Shown piece by piece: positions 55,574 through 64,000 of a stretch of DNA of 64,000 nt (its first letter is position 1; each line of letters opens with the position of its first letter). A program made the position numbers and the translations under genes. Source of the stretch: Bactericera cockerelli. Lineage: Eukaryota > Arthropoda > Insecta > Hemiptera > Triozidae. The notes beneath the pieces are model-generated. The model made no database searches, had not been told where the DNA came from, and saw only the letters and a list, made by a program, of their open reading frames with translations. The stretch covers positions 31,982,425 to 32,046,424 of the forward strand of contig CM044963.1 in assembly GCA_024516035.1 (NCBI GenBank). Reading direction: 5' to 3'.

Positions 55574-56634
55574 TTGAAGGAGACAATGGGAAAGTCTACA
55601 ACTAAATGTGAAGCTTTTGGTGGATATCAACTCAAAACCCTAGGTATTGTAAAACTCAAATTTGTAAACAAAGAAAAATCTCATTTAGCAGATGTGATTA
55701 TAATGCCTGATCAGAAAGGTATAGTGCCTATTCTGGGACATGAAGCATGTGAATCACTAGGTTTAATTCATAGAGTAAACCAATTGGACCAAACTGGTGA
55801 GTTTAATGATGATAAACTTCTTGATAAATACAGTCAAGTATTTGTAGGTTTAGGAGAGTTTCCAAGGAAATACAAAATCCGGGTGAAGGATGAATTCAAT
55901 CCTACCATTAAACCTCCTAGAAGAGTAGCCTATTCTTTATTAGATAAGCTTAAAGATACTTTGCATAACATGACTGTAAATAAAGTTAGAGAAAAAGTTG
56001 ATCAGCCAAAGTCCTGGTGTAGTAACCTAGTCGTAAGAGAAAATTATCAGGTGACTTAAGGCTTTGCCTTGACCCTGTTGACTTGAATCAGTGTATTGAA
56101 CGGGAATTTTTTCTAATTCCAACGTTAGATGAAATTAAGATTAAATTGTCAGGCAAGAAATACTTCTCGGTCTTAGACCTTAAAGATGGGTTTCATCAAG
56201 TTGCACTGGTCAATGAATCCAAAGACTTGTGTTGTTTCTCAACACCATTTGGATTTTACAGGTATCTCAGAATGCCATTTGGTTTAAAGTCAGCACCTGA
56301 AGTTTTTCAAAAGTATAATAATGAATGTTTCAAGGACATTGAAAATTTAATTATTTATTTCGATGATCTACTCATAGCTACTGAGGATCTAGAAAGTCAT
56401 GATAAGGCATTGAATGAAGTGTTTCAGCGAGCATTAGAGTTAAACATTAAATTTAACAAAAATAAGATACAACTAAAAAAGTCAAGTATTAAATACTTAG
56501 GTCATATGTTTAATAAAAAAGGATGCCAGCTCGATACAAATCGTGTGGAAGCTGTGAAAAATCTAAAAGAGCCAATCAATGTCAAAGAGTTGCAATCTCT
56601 ATTGGGTATGTACAACTACATGAGAGAATTATAG
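55574..56634 (+). pseudogene. pol fragment: reverse transcriptase
   Basis: Two frames with a break near 56055. The first has ILGHEACESLGLI and KPPRRVAYSL. The second has YFSVLDLKDGFHQVAL, FSTPFGFYRYLRMPFGLKSA and the catalytic FDD box (LIIYFDDLLIA), ending at LLGMYNYMREL. The RT palm and fingers are present. The connection, RNase H and integrase are absent because the element is cut at 56634. Confidence 0.85.
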
Positions 56635-56880
56635 CCAGCGTCGATGGCATGTTGAATACACCGGTTCCCTTCAGAACACCGAAGTTAAGCGACATCCAGC
56701 GAGGTTAAGACTTGGATGGGTGACCATTCAAATTCTAATTCTCGTGACGCTGGCTTTTCCCGGCCCCACTCAGGCTGGGTGAGGTCAATGTGAGTAGCAG
56801 GTTTGTGAGTTTCCTGCGAATGGAGGGTAAAACCCCCGTCGTGATATGACCATGGCAGTTGAAAGCGACGTTAAACCCCA

Positions 56881-56921
<41 letters not shown>
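56634..56921 (+). mobile_element. Young full-length S5 SINE at an LTR-element deletion junction
   Basis: Practically identical to the copy at 14998-15257, with a 37-base poly(A) tail. 5S-type A and C boxes are intact. No target duplication is seen: the left flank is RT sequence, the right flank is within the 3' LTR. Retrotransposon sequence was therefore lost here, before or with the SINE insertion. Confidence 0.9.
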
Positions 56922-56923
<2 letters not shown>

Positions 56924-57008
56924 TTTGTTTCTGTACCTGAGCTTTTATTAAATAAAGATTCAATGTGTTAAATGTATCCGCAACTAAAGACTATTTATTA
57001 ATACGACA
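56924..57008 (+). repeat. Partial 3' LTR
   Basis: 'tgtttctgtacctgagcttt' to 'tattaatacgaca', the last 85 bp of the LTR. Confidence 0.75.
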
Positions 57009-57351
57009 TTGGAGCTCCAATAACAATAATTATGATCTTTATTTGAAAAAAAAGTATGTAATGTTCTATAGTTAAACATATTTATTTAAAAAAGCTGTTA
57101 AAACCAATTAAAAAAAAAATGGTGTACCTAAAAAATAGGCGATAAAATATCATTGAAGTTGCACTAGTGAGGGTTATTTCAGTATTTAAATATCAAAAAT
57201 TAGAATAACCGGAACCGGTCATTGATGTCTCTAGGGATCATTAAACAGAAAAGGTGCGCTAGCCTTGTCAGGTCCAGAAGTCAACTAACCCGAACAGGGT
57301 TGGCAATAGGGAGGGCATCCGGCCGAAAAAAAAGTGAAGTAAGAGTGCCAG
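57009..57351. other. AT-rich flank and LINE-type 3' tail
   Basis: 57290-57350 holds 'ggcaatagggagggcatccg' + 'gccgaaaaaaaa', the RTE-type LINE/SINE terminus in which the following minisatellite arose. Confidence 0.5.
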
Positions 57352-58870
57352 AACCAACCAACCTCATGCATGAGGAAGAGGTTGACCAATGCCAACCTCA
57401 AGCATGAGGAAGAGGTTGACCAATACCAACCCCAAGCATGAGGAAGAGGTTGACCAATACCAACCCCAAGCATGAGGAAGAGTTTGACCAATGACAACCT
57501 CAAGCATGAGGAAGAGGTTGACCAATACCAACCTCAAGCATGAGGAAGAGGATGACCAATGACAACCTCAAGCATGAGGAAGAGGTTGACCAATGACAAC
57601 CTCAAGCATGAGGAAGAGGTTGACCAATGACAACCTCAAGCATGAGGAAGAGGTTGACCAATGACAACCCCAAGCATGAGGAAGAGGTTGACCAATGCCA
57701 ACCCCAAGCATGAGGAAGAGGTTGACCAATGCCAACCCCAAGCATGAGGAAGAGGTTGACCAATGCCAACCCCAAGCATGAGGAAGAGGTTGACCAATGC
57801 CAACCCCAAGCATGAGGAAGAGGTTGACCAATGACAACCTCAAGCATGAGGAAGAGGTTGACCAATGCCAACCTCAAACATAAGGAAGAGGATGACCAAT
57901 GACAACCTCAAGCATGAGGAAGAGGTTGACCAATGACAACCCCAAGCATGAGGAAGAGGTTGACCAATGCCAACCCCAAGCATGAGGAAGAGGTTGACCA
58001 ATGCCAACCCCAAGCATGAGGAAGAGGTTGACCAATGCCAACCCCAAGCATGAGGAATAGGTTGACCAATGACAACCTCAAGCATGAGGAAGAGGTTGAC
58101 CAATGCCAACCTCAAGCATGAGGAAGAGGTTGACCAATGCCAACCTCAAGCATGAGGAAGAGGTTGACCAATGCCAACCCCAAGCATGAGGAAGAGGTTG
58201 ACCAATGACAACCTCAAGCATGAGGAAGAGGTTGACCAATGCCAACCTCAAACATAAGGAAGAGGATGACCAATGACAACCTCAAGCATGAGGAAGAGGT
58301 TGACCAATACCAACCCCAAGCATGAGGAAGAGGTTGACCAATGACAACCTCAATAATGAGGAAGAGGTTGACCAATGCCAACCCCAAGCATAAGGAAGAG
58401 GATGACCAATACCAACCCCAAGCATAAGGAAGAGGATGACCAATGCCAACCTCAAGCATGAGGAAGAGGTTGACCAATGCCAACCTCAAGCATGAGGAAG
58501 AGGTTGACCAATGCCAACCTCATGCATGAGGAAGAGGTTGACCAATACCAACCCCAAGCATAAGGAAGAGGATGACCAATGACAACCTCAATAATGAGGA
58601 AGAGGTTGACCAATGCCAACCGCAATCATGAGGAAGAGGTTGACCAATGCCAACCTCAAGCATGAGGAAGAGGTTGACCAATACCAACCCCAAGCATGAG
58701 GAAGAGGTTGACCAATGACAACCTCAATAATGAGGAAGAGGTTGACCAATGCCAACCGCAATCATGAGGAAGAGGTTGACCAATGCCAACCTCAAGCATG
58801 AGGAAGAGGTTGACCAATGCCAACCTTGAGCATGAGGAAAAAGTTGACCAATGCCAACCCCAAGTAGGTT
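57352..58870 (+). repeat. 34-bp minisatellite, about 44 units
   Basis: The unit is 'gaccaatgccaacctcaagc' + 'atgaggaagaggtt'. Variant positions (gcc/gac/acc, ctcaa/cccaa, gcatgagg/acataagg/ataatgagg) recur in runs, indicating block duplications. CAACCTC and GAGGTTG form a 7-bp stem in many units. The flanking sequence continues as in the T7/LINE tail at 4500-4635, so it expanded inside that tail. Minus-strand frames rich in L, S and H are artefacts. Confidence 0.95.
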
Positions 58871-59417
58871 TGGGTGAAGTCAAAGTGTAAAGAGAAGAAG
58901 AAGAGCATAACCATTATTTAAAAAAAAAAATACAGAAGATAAAATTATTTATCAAGTCAGAATTTTAGAGAATTGCATAAATCAGTGACAAAAAATAAAT
59001 AAAACCTGTTCTAACATAATTGCAGATTCCTCTAATGAAGTCAGTTTTGGACTAGATAGGTACTTATGGTCCTTATGTTATAGTTCATAGTTTTTTTTAC
59101 CTATTGACTTTTTTGATTATATCAAGGTTTCTTTGGTGGGAGAGGTTGGGTGTTAATTCTTTGTTTTTTTAATCCGTTGGATGTGCTGATGATTTGTTTT
59201 TTTGCACTTTGTTTACATACAGAAGTGTAATAAACAATTAATTTTTTTTAAAATATAATTATATTCGTGCTGTCACTCAAAATAGCTTTACTAATTCCAA
59301 GCTGAAAACAGCACTTGAACCACCGACTGACTGACTATGTCCTCTTAGGGGTTGTCTGTTTACAATAACACAGCTCAAACGTGTGTAATGTGTATGTGTG
59401 TGTGTGTGTTTTTTTTT
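58871..59417. other. No gene recognised
   Basis: The end of the LINE tail ('agagaagaagaagagc'), then AT-rich DNA. 59260-59330 resembles antisense SINE T4. A short GT run is at 59390-59410. Confidence 0.4.
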
Positions 59418-59740
59418 CAATTTAAGTTTAACGTTGCTTTAAACAGTATTTTCATATAACAAGATAACTTTCCAACATATTATGATAGTAACATATTGAT
59501 AGTAATTTTGTGAAGGTAGAAACAATATAATTTCTACTAAGTTCACAGAAAATAAAAGATAACTTTTTTTTCTTTCTATTACCTACCTATGAGGTATAGA
59601 AAGTATTGTTTTTAATTTAAGTTTAACGTCGCTTTCAACAGCATGGTCATATAACAAGATATTTTTTTTACTATACCTACAAGGTACAGCAAGTATCGTT
59701 TCCAACTTAAGTTTAACGTTGCTTTCATCTGCATGCTCAT
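59418..59740 (-). repeat. Three tandem S5-type 3' ends
   Basis: 'aagtttaacgttgctttaaa' (59425), 'aagtttaacgtcgctttcaa' (59619) and 'aagtttaacgttgctttcat' (59708) are each followed by 'gcatggtcata'-like text. The last two copies are about 90 bp apart and share 'tacctacaaggtacagcaag'-like sequence. Confidence 0.65.
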
Positions 59741-59938
59741 AAAACAAACTGACTTTAAATGCAGAAGATCATTGTGCAACCAAATGCAAATGGAGAAGAC
59801 TGGTTTGCTAAGGTTCTGAACTCCTCCAAAACCCAACCTAAGAATAACCAGGAAACTTAATGCAATTAATAGAATCGTTTTAGATTCTATTAAATGCACG
59901 AGGAAAACCGACCATAGAATATATTCTACTAGCCGTTT

Positions 59939-60172
59939 GCCCGTGCTTTGCAACGGGACTAAATTTCAAATTTACTAAGGCATGGCCGTACTGCTGGACA
60001 GCAATGCCTTTTTGAACTTTTTATAATTTTTCTGGACAAAGCGATATTGGTTTTGGGGGGGTCAATTATGAGACATTTTTTGCTATCTCTTACCGTTTTG
60101 GCTAAACAACTCCGGACGAACAAACAAACATAGGTAGGTAAGTAGTCCTTTTTTCTGTTTTATATATAGAGA
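59939..60172 (-). mobile_element. Short Helitron-like element (234 bp)
   Basis: On the minus strand it starts TCTCTATATATAAAAC, preceded by A, and ends with a hairpin (CCCGTTGC...GCACGGG) and 'aaacggCTAG' followed by T. Same type as 24061-24291. Confidence 0.75.
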
Positions 60173-60474
60173 TTTTTTGTTGAGCAAGAGTTTATTTAAC
60201 AAATAACACAACATAGGGAATAAATTAAATATATAAAATACATAACAGAGGGCTACATTGGTGTTGGATAAGTTACTAAACTGATCAACTGGAAAGTATG
60301 TGCTGTCGTAGGTCAGTTTTATTTCTCCTGAGTGTAAACATGTCTATTTATACGGTCTATTTTTTTCTGGAACAACATTGGTATAATTATAGACGCCCAA
60401 GTACCCAGACCGCGGTGTTAGACTTGGTCAGTTTTCCAGTTTTTTTTTTTCTCAATCAAACAATTTTAATATTC

Positions 60475-61640
60475 AATAAAAAAAACACTGCCAATTATGG
60501 ACACAATACTTCCTCGTGATTGTTTCACATTGTGTACACGTGCGAATTTTGAGTTTTTATACTAAATTACTTGTATCTCCAAAACGGCTGAACCGATTTT
60601 CTTCAAATCTGTTTTATATGGTAGAAACCCGTTTTTTCTACATTCTAGATTCTACAAAAAATTCTGTATCGGCAAGTCGTGGTTCTTATTTTTTGACTTT
60701 ATTGTCCAAAATTTCGGATTTTCTTAAATATCAGAGTCAAATTATAATTAATTAAAAATAAAATATAAAAAGCCTGTGTAGAACAATAATATGCATATAC
60801 ATACAAAATTTCATCAAAATCGGGTGTACCGTTCACGAGATATAAGCATTTAAGTAAAAAGTTAGTGGTCAGGCGCATGGTCTCTTTCACCCAGAGCCGC
60901 TAGTACGAATTCGATGAATTTTAAATGGGACCATCTACAGAATGTCTCCTAGATGTTTACAAAATTTCATCAAAATCGGTCGAGTAGTTTCCGAGATTTG
61001 CGCGTTACAAGGAATCGTTTTAACAGACAGACAGACAGACAGACAGACCGACAGACGGACACAAAACCAAATTTGCTCAGGAGGTTATGAAAACGTCCAG
61101 AAATATGAAAAAAATTGAAATCGGAGCAAAAAAAATATTTTTTTTTACAAAAAACGAACACGTATTGTGTTCCGATTTCTAATATTAGAAATTTCTCGGA
61201 AGTAATAGTATAAAATACATTAGCAAAATGATCTATTATTGTCTTTTATGGTGTTTTCTTGTGGGAATTATTCTTGTAGTACATGTTTGTATATAATATT
61301 AATTTATATAAAAAATAGAATCAGGATAACTTACAATTTCTTGTTGTCTTAGATTATTCTGAGTGGGTACCTAAGATGATAGCCATACGAGTAGAAATGC
61401 ACTGGTAGTCAAGTGGTAAACGCGATGGTCTGGTAATCCAGGTAGCATAGGGATCTGTTGGTTCGAATCCCACTCAGTGCATGAATTTTACAACTTTTTT
61501 TTTGTTTTAATATCTTTTATTAAATTATCACACGAAAACTTGTTCTAACCCTTTATGAACTGGATTGGGAGGTACAATACTTAGCGGACATACCAACCAG
61601 CTTTTTCCTCATAAATTTGAGTATGTGACCACATAATAAT
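60475..61640 (-). repeat. Right arm of inverted repeat pair 2 (uninterrupted)
   Basis: Reverse complement of 53665-53985 plus 46840-47409. It contains the empty site of the 47410-53664 element, a (GACA)n run at 61025-61050, TTTCTAATATTAGAAA near 61178 and a SINE T2 at its outer end. Confidence 0.8.
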
Positions 61641-61720
61641 AAGACCGAGGGTTAGGTGGTACAAAATGCTTTGAGTATTAACCTCGCCTGGTGGTTACCT
61701 TCCACTAAAGAGTGTTATTG
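61398..61720 (+). repeat. SINE T2 with about 110-bp insertion
   Basis: The head 'cactggtagtcaagtggtaa' with B box GGTTCGAATCCC. The body is interrupted near 61490-61600 and then continues 'ttttcctcataaatttgagt' to 'gtgttattgttatttt'. Confidence 0.75.
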
Positions 61721-61794
61721 TTATTTTTTGTAATAGTTGTAGTTGTTGTTATGGCGGCAAAAGCTATTCCGGGATTGCCGAGGTAATAGTTTCT

Positions 61795-62095
61795 TGCCGG
61801 GTTAGTAACGGAACATTTTTTTTTCTTCGTAGCCATGAAACAGGAGCTACAGTAGACGCTTGTGGTCTGCCCATCCCGTAGTATGATCCCCCTCTGATGG
61901 GCGAAAAGTGACACAGTACTTTCCATTTAGGTGCTAGGTCAACACGAGCGCAACGGAAGGTATCTCTTACAAACAATTGTAAACAAAGAATACAATTTTT
62001 TTGTCGGCACAGGGGATCGAACCCGAGACCTTCCGCATGGCAAGCGAGTGCTTAATCACTGAGCTAATCGCGGGCTCAAAAGCTCAAAGTACATA
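61795..62095 (-). repeat. SINE T5, full-length
   Basis: Antisense body 'cgtagccatgaaacaggagc', B box 'ggggatcgaacccgagacct' and A-box side 'aatcactgagctaatcgcg'. Confidence 0.8.
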
Positions 62096-62499
62096 GTCCA
62101 GCTTTTACCTGGTCGTCCAGAACCCCACTTTATGTGATTGTGAATTTTTTTCAGGACCAACCATCATGAGAATCAAGGGGAAATTATTCTATTTAATAAT
62201 TCGGCCCTGATTGTCAGTCAGTTTGTGACACAATATGTATACTGGGGATTTTAAAAAAGAAATTATGTACATAAAAGCAATTTATAGATTCAAGAGCTCA
62301 TGAGTTTCCAGCTTTTTCAGTAGAAACTCTACGTCCGAGAGGAAATGAAAAAGTAAACTTCGTTAAGAAAATTGACAAACTGTTCATCAAAGGAAATGAA
62401 TGGTGTTGAATGAGCAATTTCCTTATTAAGTAAAATTTAATATCTTATGTTGCGTTTATGTAGGTATTTATGTTTTTATTTTTGTACGTATATTCTACG
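62096..62499. other. No gene recognised
   Basis: AT-rich interval without recognisable repeat or coding signal. Confidence 0.4.
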
Positions 62500-62830
62500 T
62501 ACTGAGGGTCTATAAACAGGGTAGTAGACCAGCAGTCTGGCTGGGGGACTATAAACAGAGAGTAGTCCAGCAGTCTGGCTGGGGGACTATAAACAGGAAG
62601 TAGACCAGCATTGGCTTGGTTCTGGGGGGGCTTATCAATTATAAGCCTCCTTGTAAAGGCAGTGGTAGAAGTGCTGAGTCATTCCTCCACTGTCTGGCTA
62701 TCATCATTCACGATGACGCCAGTGGCGTAGCTAGACCTACATTTCGACGGGCGGGGTTGAAGGGGGGGGGGTTTGTCCCCAAACCCCCTCCCCGCATGGC
62801 TACGCCACTGGATGACGCCACCCTACGATG
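62500..62830 (+). repeat. 'ctataaacaggg' dispersed repeat with internal triplication
   Basis: 'ggctgggggactataaacag' occurs in a tandem of about 44 bp (near 62505, 62545, 62585). The repeat then continues to 'cattcacgatgacgcc', where the hAT MITE is inserted. Confidence 0.75.
62720..62810. mobile_element. 91-bp hAT-type MITE with 8-bp TSD
   Basis: The ends CAGTGGCGTAGC and GCTACGCCACTG are perfect 12-bp inverted repeats. GATGACGC flanks both sides (62712-62719, 62811-62818). CAG ends with an 8-bp duplication are diagnostic of hAT. The core is G/C-rich and itself partly palindromic. Confidence 0.9.
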
Positions 62831-63012
62831 ATGATACACATAAAAATGTGAAAAACTGACTATCGAAACTTTTGGGTGATTCCATTACTTTCCTTTCTAT
62901 AGGTAAGGAAAGTAAAAAAGGGAAGCCTTTCTTCTAATTTTTTTTAATAGAAAGTCAAAACCTCCTTCGATAAAATTGTAATCGAAAGATGTCTTGTGAT
63001 TGATCACACTAG

Positions 63013-63195
63013 TCGACCTGAATGACTCTGTGGTTAAAAGCATTGGTTACTGACCCGGAGGTTGCGGGTTCAAATCCCAGCCAGAGTAGAAAATTCTGTC
63101 CGAGGTTTTTCGTTTCCAGAATCGCAGGGCTGTAAAGGCAAATGCCTTAAATTAATACAAAAGCGGTTCCGGGGAACAACTATACCTTTTTCAAA
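63013..63195 (+). repeat. tRNA-derived SINE, family T3
   Basis: 'gcattggttactgacccgga', B box GGTTCAAATCCC, then 'aaaagcggttccggggaac'. Confidence 0.75.
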
Positions 63196-63289
63196 CTAAA
63201 TACCTATAATAAACTAAAACAATCATATTTATTAAAAGATAAGTTATCTAAGCTCAGACAAAATAAAAATACGCGCCGAATTTTGAAAC

Positions 63290-63420
63290 AGGACTGGATT
63301 TAATCTAAGTGAACATTATCCCTTTACACGCCCTCTTTTGGAAATTTCAACCAATTACAGCACCACTATAGCCTGAGTTAAGTGAAAGTGTCCACTTAAG
63401 CTGTGTTTTTCTTTTGGATT
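63290..63420. mobile_element. MITE-like sequence related to 40810-40970
   Basis: 'ggatttaatctaagtgaaca' at the left and 'aagtgtccacttaagctgtg' at the right share words with the palindrome at 40810. The ends are unclear. Confidence 0.4.
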
Positions 63421-64000
63421 TAAAATAAAATCCAGGTACGGTTTCTTCCAAATATTTCCATTTTCTTCCTAGTATTTCCAGTTAGCTTCCCCACTATTCG
63501 TGAAACAAAAATGCGTTTCGTTAATTTTAAAGATAAACAATGAAAAAATGAAAACAAACAAGGAATAAAGAAATGGAAGCAAGCATTTTATGAAGCCATT
63601 TTGGTTAACCGAACGGGAAGAAGATTTCTCCTCTTTCCTTTTTCTTCCAAAAGAAAAATGACTTTCTTCCAGTTCGTCTATTTTGTTCCATTCGAATCCA
63701 ATTTGGTTAGAAAGAAAAATACGGCCTAAGATAAACTAATCCTGTTTTTTAATTCGACCCTACAGGTCGGTCTCATAGCCTAGGGATTAATTCTCTTGAA
63801 TTGCTGATTGGTAATCAATAAAACTTTGTAGGTATTTCTTGTTAGTGAATAATTCGAATGATCAATCAGTAAAACTTAAATTTACATTTTTATAATTTGT
63901 GAACTATTAATTATTTTAATCAAGACATTACTTATGTCTGAAATTAAGTTGAAGTAATTATGTACCTTGAACTTTCAGTTTCCTACGAGCCTTCTTAAAA
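63421..64000. other. No gene recognised
   Basis: Pyrimidine-rich 'tttcttcc' words at 63440-63700, then AT-rich DNA to the window end. Confidence 0.35.

Larger units (their letters stand above)
54141..57008 (+). mobile_element. Decayed Ty3/gypsy-type LTR retrotransposon
   Basis: The 5' LTR is about 54141-54333 (TGTCATATATTATTGG...TATTAATACGACA), followed by TGGCGACGAAGATGGG as probable primer-binding site. gag-, zinc-knuckle-, protease- and RT-like segments follow. RNase H, integrase and the start of the 3' LTR are missing, with an S5 SINE at that junction. The partial 3' LTR is 56924-57008. Flanks ATGGA and TTGGA may be a 5-bp target duplication with one mismatch. Frame breaks throughout make it inactive. 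Confidence 0.85.

Noticed and set aside
57285..58883. Repeated minus-strand frames rich in L, N, H and W
   Set aside because: 34 is not a multiple of three, so frames shift between units; pattern explained by the minisatellite.

Overview
The window is AT-rich eukaryotic DNA, almost certainly from an arthropod with a repeat-rich genome (possibly hemipteran, but that is only an impression). The reasons are tRNA- and 5S-rRNA-derived SINEs, an R1-like LINE, Ty3/gypsy, mariner-, piggyBac-, hAT-, Helitron- and CMC-like DNA elements, GT-AG splice sites, and one exon resembling insect arylalkylamine N-acetyltransferase. There are no prokaryotic operons. Most open frames here are chance frames or lie inside repeats.

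Layout. 1-1272 and 26.6-30.57 kb form an inverted repeat pair; the right copy is split by a mariner-like element with long terminal inverted repeats (TIRs). Between them lie nested SINEs, two near-perfect palindromic foldback elements, a 5'-truncated R1-clade LINE inserted in a SINE with an 11-bp target site duplication (TSD) (11.52-14.73 kb), minisatellites that grew inside SINEs, short Helitron-like and hAT-like elements, and a piggyBac-like element keeping a possible first exon (25.37-26.37 kb).

30.74-32.9 kb holds the one candidate host gene: a minus-strand AANAT-like exon. Its 3' edge with the splice donor is repeated 13 times as a 51-bp minisatellite, and its 5' edge with the splice acceptor is repeated about ten times in a second array on the other side.

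33-46.6 kb is mostly old repeats: SINEs, a LINE tail with a 10-bp TSD, and a 1.8-kb TA-flanked element inserted in a 5S-derived SINE. 46.8-61.6 kb is bounded by a second inverted repeat pair. Its left arm is split by a 6.26-kb element (47410-53664) with CAC-type termini, a TAT target duplication and TATGC/GCATA-rich ends. This element carries a three-exon gene of unknown function. The uninterrupted right arm gives the empty-site sequence. Inside the pair are a decayed Ty3/gypsy element, a young 5S-derived SINE and a 34-bp minisatellite of about 44 units. The last 2.5 kb is SINEs and MITEs, including a 91-bp hAT-type MITE with an 8-bp TSD.

Coordinates of degraded repeats are approximate. Family labels T1-T7 and S5 are mine. 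All identities were judged by eye.
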